From assembly GCA_009391845.1 (NCBI GenBank), contig QWJG01000010.1, forward strand, positions 1 to 22,765: 22,765 bases of DNA, read 5' to 3'. Shown piece after piece: positions 7,636 through 16,046 of the stretch. Both the position numbers and the translations under genes were made by a program. The DNA comes from Chloroflexota bacterium. Lineage in GTDB: Bacteria; Chloroflexota; Dehalococcoidia; UBA2979. The first letter of the stretch is position 1; every line of letters starts with the position of its first letter. The notes below the pieces were generated by a model. It did no database searches. It had not been told where the DNA came from and was given only the letters and a program-made list of their open reading frames with translations.

Positions 7636-8862
7636 TTAGCCGCGCTTCGGCAGCAAGGGTGCAACGCGATCAAGGATCCGCATCGCGCAGCCGTACTTCG
7701 ACATCAGCGGCACCACTTCGCTCCCGCCGCCCGTATCCAGGATCGTGATCCGGTTCGTGTCCGTCCCGAATCCCGCGTCGGTCGCCGTCACGTCGTTCGC
7801 CACGATCAGCGCCGCGCCCTTGGCCGATAGCTTCTTCGTCGCGTTGGCGATCAGATCGTTCGTCTCCGCGGCGAACGCCACCTTCACCAGCGTCCCCGTC
7901 ACCGACGCGATGATGTCCGGGTTCTCCGCCAGCTCGATCGACATATCGCCCGTGTCGGCGCGCTTGATCTTCCGGTCCGCTGGCGCTGCCGGTCGGTAGT
8001 CCGCCACCGCCGCCGCCATGATCAGCGCGTCCGCGCGCGGCGCAGCCTCGTGGATCGCCGCCATCATCGAGGCCGCCGAACTCACCGCTACCACCTCGAC
8101 CGCCGCCGGCGCGATCCCCGGCACCGTCGTCACCAGGATCACCCGCGCGCCCCGGTCCCGCGCCGCCTCCGCGATCGCGTTCCCCATCTTCCCGCTCGAA
8201 TGGTTCCCTACATAACGCACCGGGTCGATCGCCTCGCGCGTCCCGCCGGCCGACACGATCACCGTGCGCCCGCGGAAGTCGCCGCGCTCTCGTCCAATCC
8301 GCGCCCGCACCTCCGCGACGATCCGCGCCGGATCCACCAGCCGCCCGGCGCCCACGCGCCCGGAGGCCAGCCGGCCCTCGGCCGGTCCGACGAACTGCAC
8401 GCCGCGTTCCGCCAGCAGCGCGCGGTTTGCCTGCGTCGCCGGGTGCGACCACATCTGCGCATCCATCGCCGGCGCCAGCAGCAGCGGCGCCTGCGTCGCC
8501 AGCGCCGTCAATGAAACGAAGTCCTCGGCCAGGCCGTGCGCCAGCCGCGCCATCGTCGATGCTGACACCGGCGCGATCAGCATCAGATCCGCCCGCCGCG
8601 CCAGCTCCACGTGCGCCTCGCCAAACTCACCGTGCGGGTGCCACATGTCCACGTACGGCTCGCGCGCCGTCAGCGATCGGAACGTCAACGGCGGCACGAA
8701 CTCCGTCGCGCTCGCCGTCATCGCCACGTCCACCACCGCGCCCGCCTGCACTAGCTGGCTCGCGATATCGAGCGCCTTGTAACTGGCGATCGATCCCGTC
8801 ACCCCCAGCACGATGTGCCGGTCGTCTAGCGGCCCTGCCGACGAAACGATGTGGTTGGTCAT
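7636..8862 (-). CDS. coaBC: Bifunctional phosphopantothenoylcysteine decarboxylase / phosphopantothenate-cysteine ligase
   Basis: Catalyses two consecutive steps of coenzyme A synthesis: CTP-dependent joining of cysteine to 4'-phosphopantothenate, then FMN-dependent decarboxylation to 4'-phosphopantetheine. The CoaC domain (about 15-190) has GVTGSIASYKA, the active-site His84 in HVELARRADLMLIAPVSA, and PAMDAQMW (Asp where E. coli has Asn). In the GRLASGRVGAGRL segment a Ser stands where E. coli has the active-site Cys. I believe this variant occurs in other CoaBC proteins, but could not check. The CoaB domain (about 196-408) has SAGGTREAIDPVRYVGNHSSG, MAAAVADYRP, KIKR and VAFAAETN. Start ATG with GGGGGGAT just upstream. 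It lies 49 bp downstream of coaX on the same strand, a coherent pathway pair. Confidence 0.95.
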   Translation of the reverse strand: MTNHIVSSAGPLDDRHIVLGVTGSIASYKALDIASQLVQAGAVVDVAMTASATEFVPPLTFRSLTAREPYVDMWHPHGEFGEAHVELARRADLMLIAPVSASTMARLAHGLAEDFVSLTALATQAPLLLAPAMDAQMWSHPATQANRALLAERGVQFVGPAEGRLASGRVGAGRLVDPARIVAEVRARIGRERGDFRGRTVIVSAGGTREAIDPVRYVGNHSSGKMGNAIAEAARDRGARVILVTTVPGIAPAAVEVVAVSSAASMMAAIHEAAPRADALIMAAAVADYRPAAPADRKIKRADTGDMSIELAENPDIIASVTGTLVKVAFAAETNDLIANATKKLSAKGAALIVANDVTATDAGFGTDTNRITILDTGGGSEVVPLMSKYGCAMRILDRVAPLLPKRG

Positions 8863-8911
8863 GGATCCCCCCGGCGCAGCCGCTGCTGACGCCCGTACAC
8901 GCGCGGAACGG

Positions 8912-9712
8912 CTACTGGTTCGCCTCGTAGACCAGGCGCAGGCCCTCGAGGTTCAGATCGGCTTCCACGTGGTCGAAACAGCCGACCTCTTTGCCGATCA
9001 CCTCGGCGTAGCCGCCCGTCCCGATCACCGTGGTGTGGTGGTTTCCGCCGTCGTCCAGCACCTCTTTGAAGCGCCGCACCATCCCGCGCACCATCTCCAC
9101 GTAGCCGAAGAAGATTCCCGCCTGCATCGAATGCACGGAGTTCCGCCCGATCGGCCCGTCCGGCCGTTCCAGGCTCACCCGGTGCAGCATCGCCGCGCTG
9201 TTGAACAGCGCCTGCGAAGCAAGCCCGATGCCCGGCGCGATCGCCCCGCCCAGGTAATCGCCGTCCGCCGACACCGCATCGAACACGCAGGCCGTGCCCA
9301 GATCCACGATCACCAGCGGCGGCTCGTACTTGTCCAGCGCCGCCACCGCGTGCAGGACGCGGTCCGGCCCCACCTCGCGCGGGTTGTCGTACAGCACCCG
9401 GATCCCCGTCTTGATCCCTGGGCCCACCACCAGCGCGTCCACATCGAAGTAGCGACGGCAGACCTGGCGAAACGTCCCCAACAGCGATGGCACCGTGGAC
9501 GACATGATCGCCGCGCTCACGCGGCTCGGTTCAATATCCACGCTGCGCAGCAGACCGATCACGAGCATCGCGTACTCGTCCGCGAAGTTGTCCTGGTCCG
9601 TCGCCACCCGGAACGTCGCCGCCAGTTCATCGCCGTCGAAGAGGCCGATCGCAATACTCGTGTTGCCAATGTCGATCGCCAACAGCAGCTCGGGGTCGCG
9701 TTGCGGAGCCAT
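8912..9712 (-). CDS. coaX: Type III pantothenate kinase
   Basis: ATP-dependent phosphorylation of pantothenate, the first committed step of coenzyme A synthesis. The 266 residues contain the ASKHA-fold signatures of CoaX: LLAIDIGNTSIAIGLFDG (phosphate 1), the substrate loop DNPREVGPDRVLHAVAA (about 109-125), IVDLGTACVFDAV (phosphate 2) and GGAIAPGIGLA. I start it at ATG 9712, with GGGAAC a few nt upstream, because CoaX proteins normally begin just before the LLAIDIGNT strand. An in-frame ATG at 9751 would add 13 residues. With coaBC downstream it supplies three of the five steps of CoA synthesis. Confidence 0.95.
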   Translation of the reverse strand: MAPQRDPELLLAIDIGNTSIAIGLFDGDELAATFRVATDQDNFADEYAMLVIGLLRSVDIEPSRVSAAIMSSTVPSLLGTFRQVCRRYFDVDALVVGPGIKTGIRVLYDNPREVGPDRVLHAVAALDKYEPPLVIVDLGTACVFDAVSADGDYLGGAIAPGIGLASQALFNSAAMLHRVSLERPDGPIGRNSVHSMQAGIFFGYVEMVRGMVRRFKEVLDDGGNHHTTVIGTGGYAEVIGKEVGCFDHVEADLNLEGLRLVYEANQ

Positions 9713-9812
9713 GGCGGTTCCCGTCGAATGGTCCGCTGCCAGGACGAGCATCTCGTCCGCTCGGTCAGCGGCTTGCGGGGCGAACAGCGAGTCTGTTGCT
9801 CGTCGTCGCGGC

Positions 9813-9818
9813 AGTATA
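9813..9818 (-). promoter_or_regulatory. Candidate -10 element for the coaX-coaBC operon
   Basis: TATACT on the minus strand, about 100 nt upstream of the chosen coaX start. The -35 position has only a weak match (GACGCG with 17-18 nt spacing). Confidence 0.35.
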
Positions 9819-9919
9819 GCGAGGCCTCGGATCTGCCGCGTCCATCACTACCCGAACCCCTCGCCACAACGTTCGCGGATGGGGATTCGGTTATTTCCGA
9901 GCGACTCCACATAACCTCC

Positions 9920-9949
9920 TTGATCGGCCTGATCGGCCGGTGCTACATT
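9920..9949 (+). promoter_or_regulatory. Candidate dnaA promoter containing a tandem TGATCGGCC repeat
   Basis: TTGATC at 9920-9925 and TACATT at 9944-9949 are 18 nt apart. TGATCGGCC is repeated in tandem at 9921-9929 and 9930-9938, overlapping the -35 and spacer, where a regulator could bind. Confidence 0.4.
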
Positions 9950-10071
9950 CCCGCCCGGTCAGCGAGACGGCGTCGGTTCATGCGGCGAATCGGTCGACGG
10001 ATTGCTGGGGGCGGACTTAACGACTGACCCGCCGCGGGCGCATCGCCCGCGAACGATCGGTATCTGGCAGG

Positions 10072-10102
10072 GAATCCACAAGCTATCCACCAACGTGGAT
10101 AA
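10072..10102 (+). promoter_or_regulatory. Cluster of three DnaA-box-like sites upstream of dnaA
   Basis: GAATCCACA (10072-10080, 7/9 to TTATCCACA), CTATCCACC (10083-10091, 7/9) and, on the minus strand, TTATCCACG (10102-10094, 8/9) lie within 31 bp. The last two form an inverted repeat, TATCCAC-CAAC-GTGGATA. This fits dnaA autoregulation and/or part of the origin. Confidence 0.65.
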
Positions 10103-10168
10103 GTGGTTCACGCGCAAGCGCGCGGCTGTCGGTTCCGGTCGTGGGTCGCGACGCGGCGGGGAGCGTCG

Positions 10169-11530
10169 ATGCCGGGCGAACGCGTGCTAAACGATCCTGC
10201 GGCCTTTTGGCACGCGGCCTTACGCGATCTCGCGTCACAGGTGTCTCGCGCCAATTACGACACCTGGCTCGACGGGACCGAGGGCGTTCGCCTCGTCGAC
10301 GACACCCTCGTCGTTGGCACGCGTTCGGAGTTCGTCACCGAGTGGCTCCAGAAGCGCCTCCGCCCCTCCATCATCCGATCCCTCAGCGAGATTGCCGGGC
10401 ACAGCGTGGACGTAGCTTTCGAACCGTTACGAGCGGACATGGATCACGCTTCCGCCCTGGACTCCGTTGAGTCCCCCGCGCCACGCGCGGCCAGCCCCCG
10501 CCCTCGCCTCCGCGAGCGCTACACCTTCGATCGCTTCATCGTCGGCAAGGGCAATGAACTGGCCGCCGCCGCTGCACGCGGCGCCGCCGATTCACCTGGC
10601 GATCGCTACAACCCACTCTTCCTCTACGGCGCAGCCGGCCTCGGCAAGACGCACCTCCTGCAGGCCGTCGGCCACATGCTCGTCGAGCGCGATCTGCACG
10701 TGCTCTACGTCAGCGCCGAGTCCTTCACCAACCAGCTCATCACTGCCATCCAGGGCCGCAAGATGGAGGAGTTCCGCAAGCAGTACCGCGAAGCGGACGC
10801 CCTCCTCATCGATGACATTCAGTTCATCGCCGGCAAGGAGCAGACCCAGGAAGAGTTCTTCCACACCTTCAACGAGCTCTACGAGACCGGTCACCAGATC
10901 GTCATCACCTCGGACAAGAGCCCCGCGCTGATCCCGCACCTCGAAGAACGGCTTCGCACCCGCTTTGAGTGGGGCATGATCGCCGACGTCCAGGCTCCGG
11001 ACATGGAGACCCGCGTCGCCATCCTCCGCTCGAAGGCCCGCGAACAGGGCGCCGTGGTGCCGGACGCCGTCCTCCACGTCATCGCTGCCCGCTTCAAGAA
11101 GAACATCCGCGAACTCGAGGGCTCGCTCACCCGCGTGCTCGCCTATAGCCGGCTCACCCGTGAGCCGCTAACGCCAGAACTCGTGCAGTCGGCGCTCTCC
11201 TCACTCGAGCCCACCGAGCCGCGCCTGCCCCCGTCACCCGGCCTCATCATCGAGACCGTCTGCCGCTACTTCGACATCGATCAGGAGAGCCTGCTCTCGA
11301 AGAGCCGCGAGAAGCGCGTCGCCTACCCACGCCAGATCGCCATGTACCTCATGCGCGAACTCGCCCACCGCTCGCTCGTCGAAATCGGCGACGCCCTCGG
11401 TGGACGCGATCACTCCACCGTCCACCACGGCTGGCGCAAAATGGAACGCTCGCTCGCGATCGATCCCGAGACACAGCGCGACATCGGCAGCCTCCGCGAG
11501 ATGGTAGAACAGGCCCGCCGCATCGCCTGA
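10169..11530 (+). CDS. dnaA: Chromosomal replication initiator protein DnaA
   Basis: AAA+ ATPase that binds DnaA boxes and opens oriC. The 453 residues are organised as: domain I (1-90, FWHAALRDLASQVSRANYDTWLDG), a short linker (90-113), and the AAA+ domain with Walker A GAAGLGKT near 154-161, Walker B LLIDDIQF, sensor ITSDKSP and the arginine-finger region RLRTRFEWGM. The C-terminal DNA-binding domain carries the family signature GGRDHSTVHHGWRKM. Start ATG 10169, with GGGGAG five nt before it. An upstream in-frame GTG at 10103 lies next to the DnaA-box cluster and is less likely. dnaN and recF do not follow; a MmgE/PrpD gene does, 54 bp after the stop. Confidence 0.97.
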   Translation: MPGERVLNDPAAFWHAALRDLASQVSRANYDTWLDGTEGVRLVDDTLVVGTRSEFVTEWLQKRLRPSIIRSLSEIAGHSVDVAFEPLRADMDHASALDSVESPAPRAASPRPRLRERYTFDRFIVGKGNELAAAAARGAADSPGDRYNPLFLYGAAGLGKTHLLQAVGHMLVERDLHVLYVSAESFTNQLITAIQGRKMEEFRKQYREADALLIDDIQFIAGKEQTQEEFFHTFNELYETGHQIVITSDKSPALIPHLEERLRTRFEWGMIADVQAPDMETRVAILRSKAREQGAVVPDAVLHVIAARFKKNIRELEGSLTRVLAYSRLTREPLTPELVQSALSSLEPTEPRLPPSPGLIIETVCRYFDIDQESLLSKSREKRVAYPRQIAMYLMRELAHRSLVEIGDALGGRDHSTVHHGWRKMERSLAIDPETQRDIGSLREMVEQARRIA

Positions 11531-11584
11531 CCCGCACGCGCGGTCGCCAACCCTCGAGGTCGCGCGCAACTCTGAGGAGTGCCG

Positions 11585-12928
11585 ATGACCTCCACCGCGT
11601 CCCTCGCCGCCTTCGTCGTCGACACACCTGTCGACGCCATCCCCGACGCCATGCTCCACGAGGCGAAGCGCACGCTGCTCAACGTCTTCGGCGTCGCCCT
11701 CTCCGCCTCCACCGATCACTCCGTCGACGCCCTCGAATCACTCGAGGTCCCGCCTGACGCCGCATCGCCGCGCGCCACCGTGATCGGGCGCGCCCCAGCC
11801 GGCCTCGCGCAGGCGGCACTGCTCAACGGCTACCTCGCCCACCTCCAGGACTACGACGACACCCACTTCCCCTCGATCCTTCACCCCAGCGCACCCGTCT
11901 GGCCCGCCGCGCTCGCCGCCGCCGAGGATCGCGACGCCTCCGGACGCGATCTCCTCGCCGCCTTCGCCATCGGCGCGGAGGTCGCCTGCCGCGTCGCCAT
12001 GTCCATCCACCCCTGGCACTACAACGCCGGCTGGCACATCACCGGCACCACCGGTGGTTTCGGCGCCGCCGCCGCCGCCTCACGCCTGCTCGGCCTCACC
12101 CGCGAACAGACCGAGCAGGCGCTCGGGCTCGCCGCCACCCATGCCGCCGGTGTCCGCGAGGCCTTCGGGACCAACGGCAAGGCGCTCCACGCCGGCCACG
12201 CCGCTGCCAGCGGGTTGCGTGCTGCTCGCCTCGCCGCTGCCGGCTTCACCGGTCCCACCGCGATCCTCGAGGGCCGCCGCGGCTTCTGGGCCGTGCTCTC
12301 ACCCAACGGCCACGACGCCTCCGTCATCGACGCCGTCGCGACCCCGCTCGATCACTGGGAACTCGCCAACAACGGCCTCAAGCCGTTCGCCAACGGCGTC
12401 GTCTCGCACCCGCTCCAGGACGCCGTCATCCAACTCCGCGAAGCGGACGCGATCGATCCGGACGCCGTCACCGCCATCGAGGCGCGCGTCCACCCGCTCG
12501 TCCTCGAGCTCATGAACCTCGAGCCGACCGTCGGCCTCGAAGGCAAGTTCTCCCACCGTCACTGCGCCGCTGCCGCCCTCGTCGACGGCGCCGGCCACGA
12601 GGCCCAGTTCACCGACGCCCGCGTGCGCGATCCCCGGATCGCCGCCATCCGCTCGCTCGTCCACGCCACCGTCGATCCCGCGCTCGGCGAAGACGAGGTC
12701 CATGTCACGATCCGCCTCGCCGACGGCGCCGCGCACACCATCCACGTCCCCCACGCCATCGGCTCGCCCGAAAACCCGATGTCCGACGCGCAACTCGAAG
12801 CGAAGTACCGCGCCATCACCGCCGAGGTCCGCTCACCCGAGCGCGCCGAAGCCCTGCTCGCCGCCACCTGGTCCCTCGATCAGGCAGCAAAGGCGCGCGA
12901 AACGATCACACTCGCCGGCGGACGTTGA
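11585..12928 (+). CDS. MmgE/PrpD family protein
   Basis: Family of 2-methylcitrate dehydratase and related lyases/isomerases, including cis-aconitate and iminodisuccinate-processing relatives. The 447 residues follow the family plan: an N-terminal all-helical domain with AKRTLLNVFGVAL, LLNGYLAHLQDYDDTHFPSILHPSAPVWPAALAAAE, WHYNAGWHITGTTGGFGAAAAA and KALHAGHAAASGLRAARLAAAGFTGPTAILEGRRGF, then a smaller C-terminal alpha/beta domain. No prpB or prpC is nearby, so a methylcitrate cycle role is not supported and the substrate is unknown. Start ATG 11585, with AGGAG five nt upstream; the GTG at 11579 overlaps that site. It lies downstream of dnaA and probably shares its transcript. All eight Asp GAT codons precede a codon beginning with C. 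Confidence 0.88.
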   Translation: MTSTASLAAFVVDTPVDAIPDAMLHEAKRTLLNVFGVALSASTDHSVDALESLEVPPDAASPRATVIGRAPAGLAQAALLNGYLAHLQDYDDTHFPSILHPSAPVWPAALAAAEDRDASGRDLLAAFAIGAEVACRVAMSIHPWHYNAGWHITGTTGGFGAAAAASRLLGLTREQTEQALGLAATHAAGVREAFGTNGKALHAGHAAASGLRAARLAAAGFTGPTAILEGRRGFWAVLSPNGHDASVIDAVATPLDHWELANNGLKPFANGVVSHPLQDAVIQLREADAIDPDAVTAIEARVHPLVLELMNLEPTVGLEGKFSHRHCAAAALVDGAGHEAQFTDARVRDPRIAAIRSLVHATVDPALGEDEVHVTIRLADGAAHTIHVPHAIGSPENPMSDAQLEAKYRAITAEVRSPERAEALLAATWSLDQAAKARETITLAGGR

Positions 12929-13083
12929 TCCGTACTCGCCACCCATCGGTCACGGTCGTGGAACCTGTTGAGACAGATGCGCAATTCCCCTTCGAGAACA
13001 CGTTGATAAGTAACGTCGCGCCTTGGGCAACATTCCGGGCGTGATCCGCGTCTCGGGCGCATGGCAGAGGTCATGAACATCCG

Positions 13084-13092
13084 TGTGGAAAA
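13084..13092 (-). promoter_or_regulatory. DnaA box candidate
   Basis: TTTTCCACA on the minus strand, a full match to the relaxed consensus TTWTNCACA. Confidence 0.55.
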
Positions 13093-13188
13093 TGACGACA
13101 CCGCTCCCCGTCCACGCCGAGAGTTTCCATACCGCTCGGGGGCGAATGTGATCATCAGATCGACTGGTATGACTTGCTGATCGGGTAC

Positions 13189-13197
13189 CTATCCACA
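13189..13197 (+). promoter_or_regulatory. DnaA box candidate
   Basis: CTATCCACA, one mismatch to TTATCCACA, about 105 bp from the TTTTCCACA site. Confidence 0.55.
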
Positions 13198-13302
13198 CCG
13201 TCCCCACTACGACTATGACTAAGAAGAGTGCATGCTGGATGTCCCCGTGCTCCTTCTTTGCGACCCATCCGTTAATCCACGGCTGTGTACAGTGGTGATC
13301 TC

Positions 13303-14595
13303 ATGATCGATTGCGTCGAATTCGAAGTGGTCGCCGGAAACGGCGGAGACGGTGTTGTGTCCTTCCGTCGGGAAAAGTTCGCGCCCCGTGGCGGACCCGA
13401 TGGTGGTGATGGCGGCCGCGGTGGTGACATCGTGTTCGTTGCCGAACGCCGCCTCGCCACGCTTCAGCAATACCGCGATCAGCGCATCCGTTACGCCGGC
13501 AACGGTCGCCCCGGTGGGCCCAACCGCATGCATGGCGCTGCCGGTGAACAGCTCACCATCATCGTTCCGGCCGGCTCCGTGATCTGGGATCTCGACGAAG
13601 CCGATCCCGAGGCGGATCCCACCGCCACCCCGCTCGCCGACCTCGCCGAGTCGGGCGCCTCGATGCTCGTAGTTCGCGGTGGGCGCGGCGGTCGTGGCAA
13701 CAAGCGCTTCGCCACCGCCACCCGCCAGGCGCCGATGTTTGCCCAGCGCGGCCAGCGAGGGACCACCCGCCGTCTTCGCATCGAACTGAAGCTCATCGCC
13801 GACGTCGGCCTCATTGGCCTTCCCAACGCTGGCAAGTCCACGTTGCTGCGCGCCTGGTCACGCGCCACGCCGAAGGTCGCCGCCTACCCGTTCACCACCC
13901 TCGAGCCCGAACTCGGTGTCGTCGACCTCGGCTACGACTCCTTCGTCGCCGCCGACATGCCCGGACTCATCGAGGGCGCAAGTCAGGGCGTCGGCCTCGG
14001 CCACGAGTTCCTGCGCCACATCGAGCGCACCCGCGTCCTGGTGCACGTCCTCGACATGTCCGCCGACGATCCGCTCGCCAACCGCGATCTCATCGATCAG
14101 GAGCTGCGCGACTTCGGGCACGGCCTCGCTGACAAACCGCAGATCCTCGCCCTCAACAAACTCGACGACCCGGACGCGCGCGCCAACCTCGAGCTGCTCG
14201 CCGACCAGATCGAGGCGATCGGCCTCCCCTGCTTCGAGATCTCCGCCGCCACCGGCGAGGGCACTCGGCAGCTCGCACAGCGCAGCTACCAGCTCCTCGC
14301 GGATTTGAAGGAGGCCGATGCCCCCAGCGAGGAGGAAGCCATCCCCATCCTCCGCCCCGAACCAACCCACGCCCGGTTCGAGGTCGACGCCAACGAGGGC
14401 GATATCCCGATCGTCCGTGGCTCCACCCCCGAATGGCTCGCCGAAACGCTCGACCTCAACCAGGCCGAGCCGCGCGCCGAGTTCTTCGATCGACTGAGCC
14501 GCCTCGGTGTCGCCCGCGCCCTCCACCGTGTCGGCGTCGGCACCGGCGACATGGTGCGGATTGGCGAGGTCACCGTCCGTTGGGACGGCGCGTGA
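13303..14595 (+). CDS. obg: GTPase Obg/CgtA
   Basis: Essential GTPase involved in large-subunit assembly and growth control. The 430 residues show the three Obg domains: a Gly-rich N-terminal Obg fold (1-160; GNGGDGVVSFRREKFAPRGGPDGGDGGRGG), the G domain with G1 GLPNAGKS (172-179), G2 at FTTLEPELG, G3 DMPG (218-221), G4 NKLD (285-288) and G5 SAA (314-316), and a C-terminal OCT domain (about 355-430; FEVD..EGDIPIVRG...MVRIGEVTVRW). Start ATG 13303 gives the normal Obg N-terminus (MIDCVEFEVVAGNGGDG). The upstream in-frame GTG 13285 only adds six residues. GGTGAT precedes it. nadD overlaps its stop by 4 bp. Confidence 0.97.
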   Translation: MIDCVEFEVVAGNGGDGVVSFRREKFAPRGGPDGGDGGRGGDIVFVAERRLATLQQYRDQRIRYAGNGRPGGPNRMHGAAGEQLTIIVPAGSVIWDLDEADPEADPTATPLADLAESGASMLVVRGGRGGRGNKRFATATRQAPMFAQRGQRGTTRRLRIELKLIADVGLIGLPNAGKSTLLRAWSRATPKVAAYPFTTLEPELGVVDLGYDSFVAADMPGLIEGASQGVGLGHEFLRHIERTRVLVHVLDMSADDPLANRDLIDQELRDFGHGLADKPQILALNKLDDPDARANLELLADQIEAIGLPCFEISAATGEGTRQLAQRSYQLLADLKEADAPSEEEAIPILRPEPTHARFEVDANEGDIPIVRGSTPEWLAETLDLNQAEPRAEFFDRLSRLGVARALHRVGVGTGDMVRIGEVTVRWDGA

Positions 14596-15212
14596 CCACG
14601 CCTCCGCGTGCTCGGCGCACCGGGATCCTCGGTGGAACCTTCGACCCCCCGCACATCGCCCACCTCGTGCTCGCCGCCAACGCGCGCCATGACCTCCAGC
14701 TCGACGAGGTCATCTTCGTCCCCGCCGGCGACCCCTACCGCAAGGCCGACCGCGAGGTCACCGCGCCCGATCACCGCCTCCGCATGATCGAGGCCGCCGT
14801 CGCCGATCTCCCCTGGGCCTCGGTCAGCCGCACCGAGATCGATCGCGCCGGACCCACATACACCACCGACACCCTCGAGGAGTTCGTCACCGCCGGCGGT
14901 GACTGGTGGTTCCTCCTCGGCGCCGACGCGCTCGCCGACCTCCCGCACTGGAAAGACCCCGCCCGCCTCGTCCAGCTCGCCCGCTTCGCCCTCGCGATGC
15001 GCCCCGGCCTGATCGACCACCTCGAAATCCCGCCCGCCACCCGCGCCGCCGTACCTGGCATCGAGGATCGCCTCGACCGCATCGAGATGCCGCTGCTCGA
15101 GGTCTCCTCTACCGATCTCCGCACACGCGTCCGCGACGGCAGACCGACGGACTACCTCACCACACCAGCCGTACGTGCCGTGATCGACGAACTCGGGCTC
15201 TACGCGCGGTAG
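14592..15212 (+). CDS. nadD: Nicotinate-nucleotide adenylyltransferase
   Basis: Transfers AMP from ATP to nicotinate mononucleotide in NAD synthesis. The 206 residues begin with the nucleotidyltransferase motif GILGGTFDPPHIAHL and end with the second ATP-binding motif SSTDLRTRVRDGRP, followed by the usual LTTPAVRAVIDELGLY. Start GTG 14592 overlaps the obg stop in the arrangement GTGA, which indicates translational coupling. The frame is open further upstream inside obg, but lacks family similarity there. obg-nadD adjacency is common in bacteria. The 3' end overlaps the convergent methyltransferase gene by 13 bp. Confidence 0.95.
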   Translation: MTTPPRARRTGILGGTFDPPHIAHLVLAANARHDLQLDEVIFVPAGDPYRKADREVTAPDHRLRMIEAAVADLPWASVSRTEIDRAGPTYTTDTLEEFVTAGGDWWFLLGADALADLPHWKDPARLVQLARFALAMRPGLIDHLEIPPATRAAVPGIEDRLDRIEMPLLEVSSTDLRTRVRDGRPTDYLTTPAVRAVIDELGLYAR

Positions 15213-15907
15213 ACCGGCTGCCCGTCAAAGCCCTCCGGTGGGATCCCCACCAGGATCGAAGCGCGCGGAATCGGTGGCATCAGGAACGGCCGCAGATCCG
15301 CATCCGTGACGAACGGGAACCCCACCGCGGTCGCCTGCGCGCGCAACGTCGCTGTCGACCGCAGCCGCACCCGCTCCGCCGCCGCGCCCAGCACCGAGGC
15401 GTTCCACCGGTCGAGCCGCCGGTTCCCCGTCGGCCCGAACTCCCAGATCAATGCCAACCCGCCCGGCCGCAGCATCCGCAGCACCTCGGCCAGCAACGCC
15501 TGCAATTCCGCGTCGTCTAGGTGCTTCACCACGTACCCCGCGGTTACGAGGTCAAACGAACCATCCGCGAACGGCAGCGTGGCCGCTGTCGCACGCGCGA
15601 ACTGGCGTCCCGCGTTGTCTCGCCGTGCCAGCGACAACATCTCCGCCGACAGATCGATCCCGATCGGTGGCGTCGTGAACCGCACCTGCTCATCCAGCAC
15701 CCGCAGCAGCGTCCCGCGCCCGCACCCGATGTCCAGCACCCGCATCTCGGCGCGCAGCTTCAGGTTCTCCGGGAGCCGGTACAGCGGCCCGTTCGCCAGC
15801 AGGTGACCCTGCGGCCCCATCAGCCAGCGAAAGAGCATGGCGCGCGGGGACATCCCGCCAAACCAGCGTTCACGCCGTTGCGCACGGATCGAGGGCGAAG
15901 TACTCAT
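15200..15907 (-). CDS. Class I SAM-dependent methyltransferase
   Basis: A 235-residue protein with a Rossmann-like methyltransferase core. Motif I is VLDIGCGRGTLLRVL, motif II's acidic residue lies in PIGIDLSAEML, and the post-motifs are ATLPFADGSFDLV and HLDDAELQALLAEVLRMLRPGGLALIWEF, the Methyltransf_11/25 pattern of small-molecule and lipid methyltransferases. About 60 residues precede motif I, with a hydrophobic/aromatic stretch (MLFRWLMGPQGHLL) that could help substrate binding. Start ATG 15907; the frame stays open to TTG 15970. No strong ribosome binding site. The substrate cannot be deduced. It is convergent with nadD and divergent from the lysozyme-like gene. Confidence 0.82.
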   Translation of the reverse strand: MSTSPSIRAQRRERWFGGMSPRAMLFRWLMGPQGHLLANGPLYRLPENLKLRAEMRVLDIGCGRGTLLRVLDEQVRFTTPPIGIDLSAEMLSLARRDNAGRQFARATAATLPFADGSFDLVTAGYVVKHLDDAELQALLAEVLRMLRPGGLALIWEFGPTGNRRLDRWNASVLGAAAERVRLRSTATLRAQATAVGFPFVTDADLRPFLMPPIPRASILVGIPPEGFDGQPVYRA

Positions 15908-16046
15908 CGGATCGCGATGGTGCGACGATCCCCTCGCGCGCTCAACCCGTCCGCCCTCGCGGGCTCCCAAACGCGGCCGCCCCTAGTCGCTCTCGAGGTC
16001 CGCCACCGTGGGTAACGTTGCGCCCGCGTTTTCCCGACGATCCAGC

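Larger units (their letters stand above)
9713..10168. other. Divergent coaX-dnaA intergenic region
   Basis: 456 bp without a supported gene. It holds a TATACT -10-like element for coaX, a TTGATC/TACATT promoter candidate for dnaA with a tandem TGATCGGCC repeat, and a cluster of three DnaA-box-like 9-mers at 10072-10102. Base composition is mixed, with A/T-richer patches around 9880-9920. Confidence 0.6.
12929..13302. other. Candidate origin region (oriC) between the mmgE/prpD-family gene and obg
   Basis: 374 bp with no convincing gene and visibly lower GC than its surroundings. It has DnaA-box-like 9-mers TTTTCCACA (minus, 13092-13084; fits TTWTNCACA), CTATCCACA (plus, 13189-13197; 8/9), and weaker TTATCAACG (minus, 13009-13001) and TAATCCACG (plus, 13273-13281). 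GATC is also frequent between 13150 and 13310. A strongly AT-rich unwinding element is not obvious, so this is a candidate only. Confidence 0.45.

Noticed and set aside
13061..13180. Small plus-strand frame (39 residues, MAEVMNIRVENDD...) in the candidate origin
   Set aside because: No ribosome binding site, codon use unlike neighbours, and it contains a DnaA-box candidate.
12880..13207. Minus-strand frames across the mmgE/prpD-obg gap
   Set aside because: They run into the end of the mmgE/prpD-family gene, begin without ribosome binding sites and resemble nothing.
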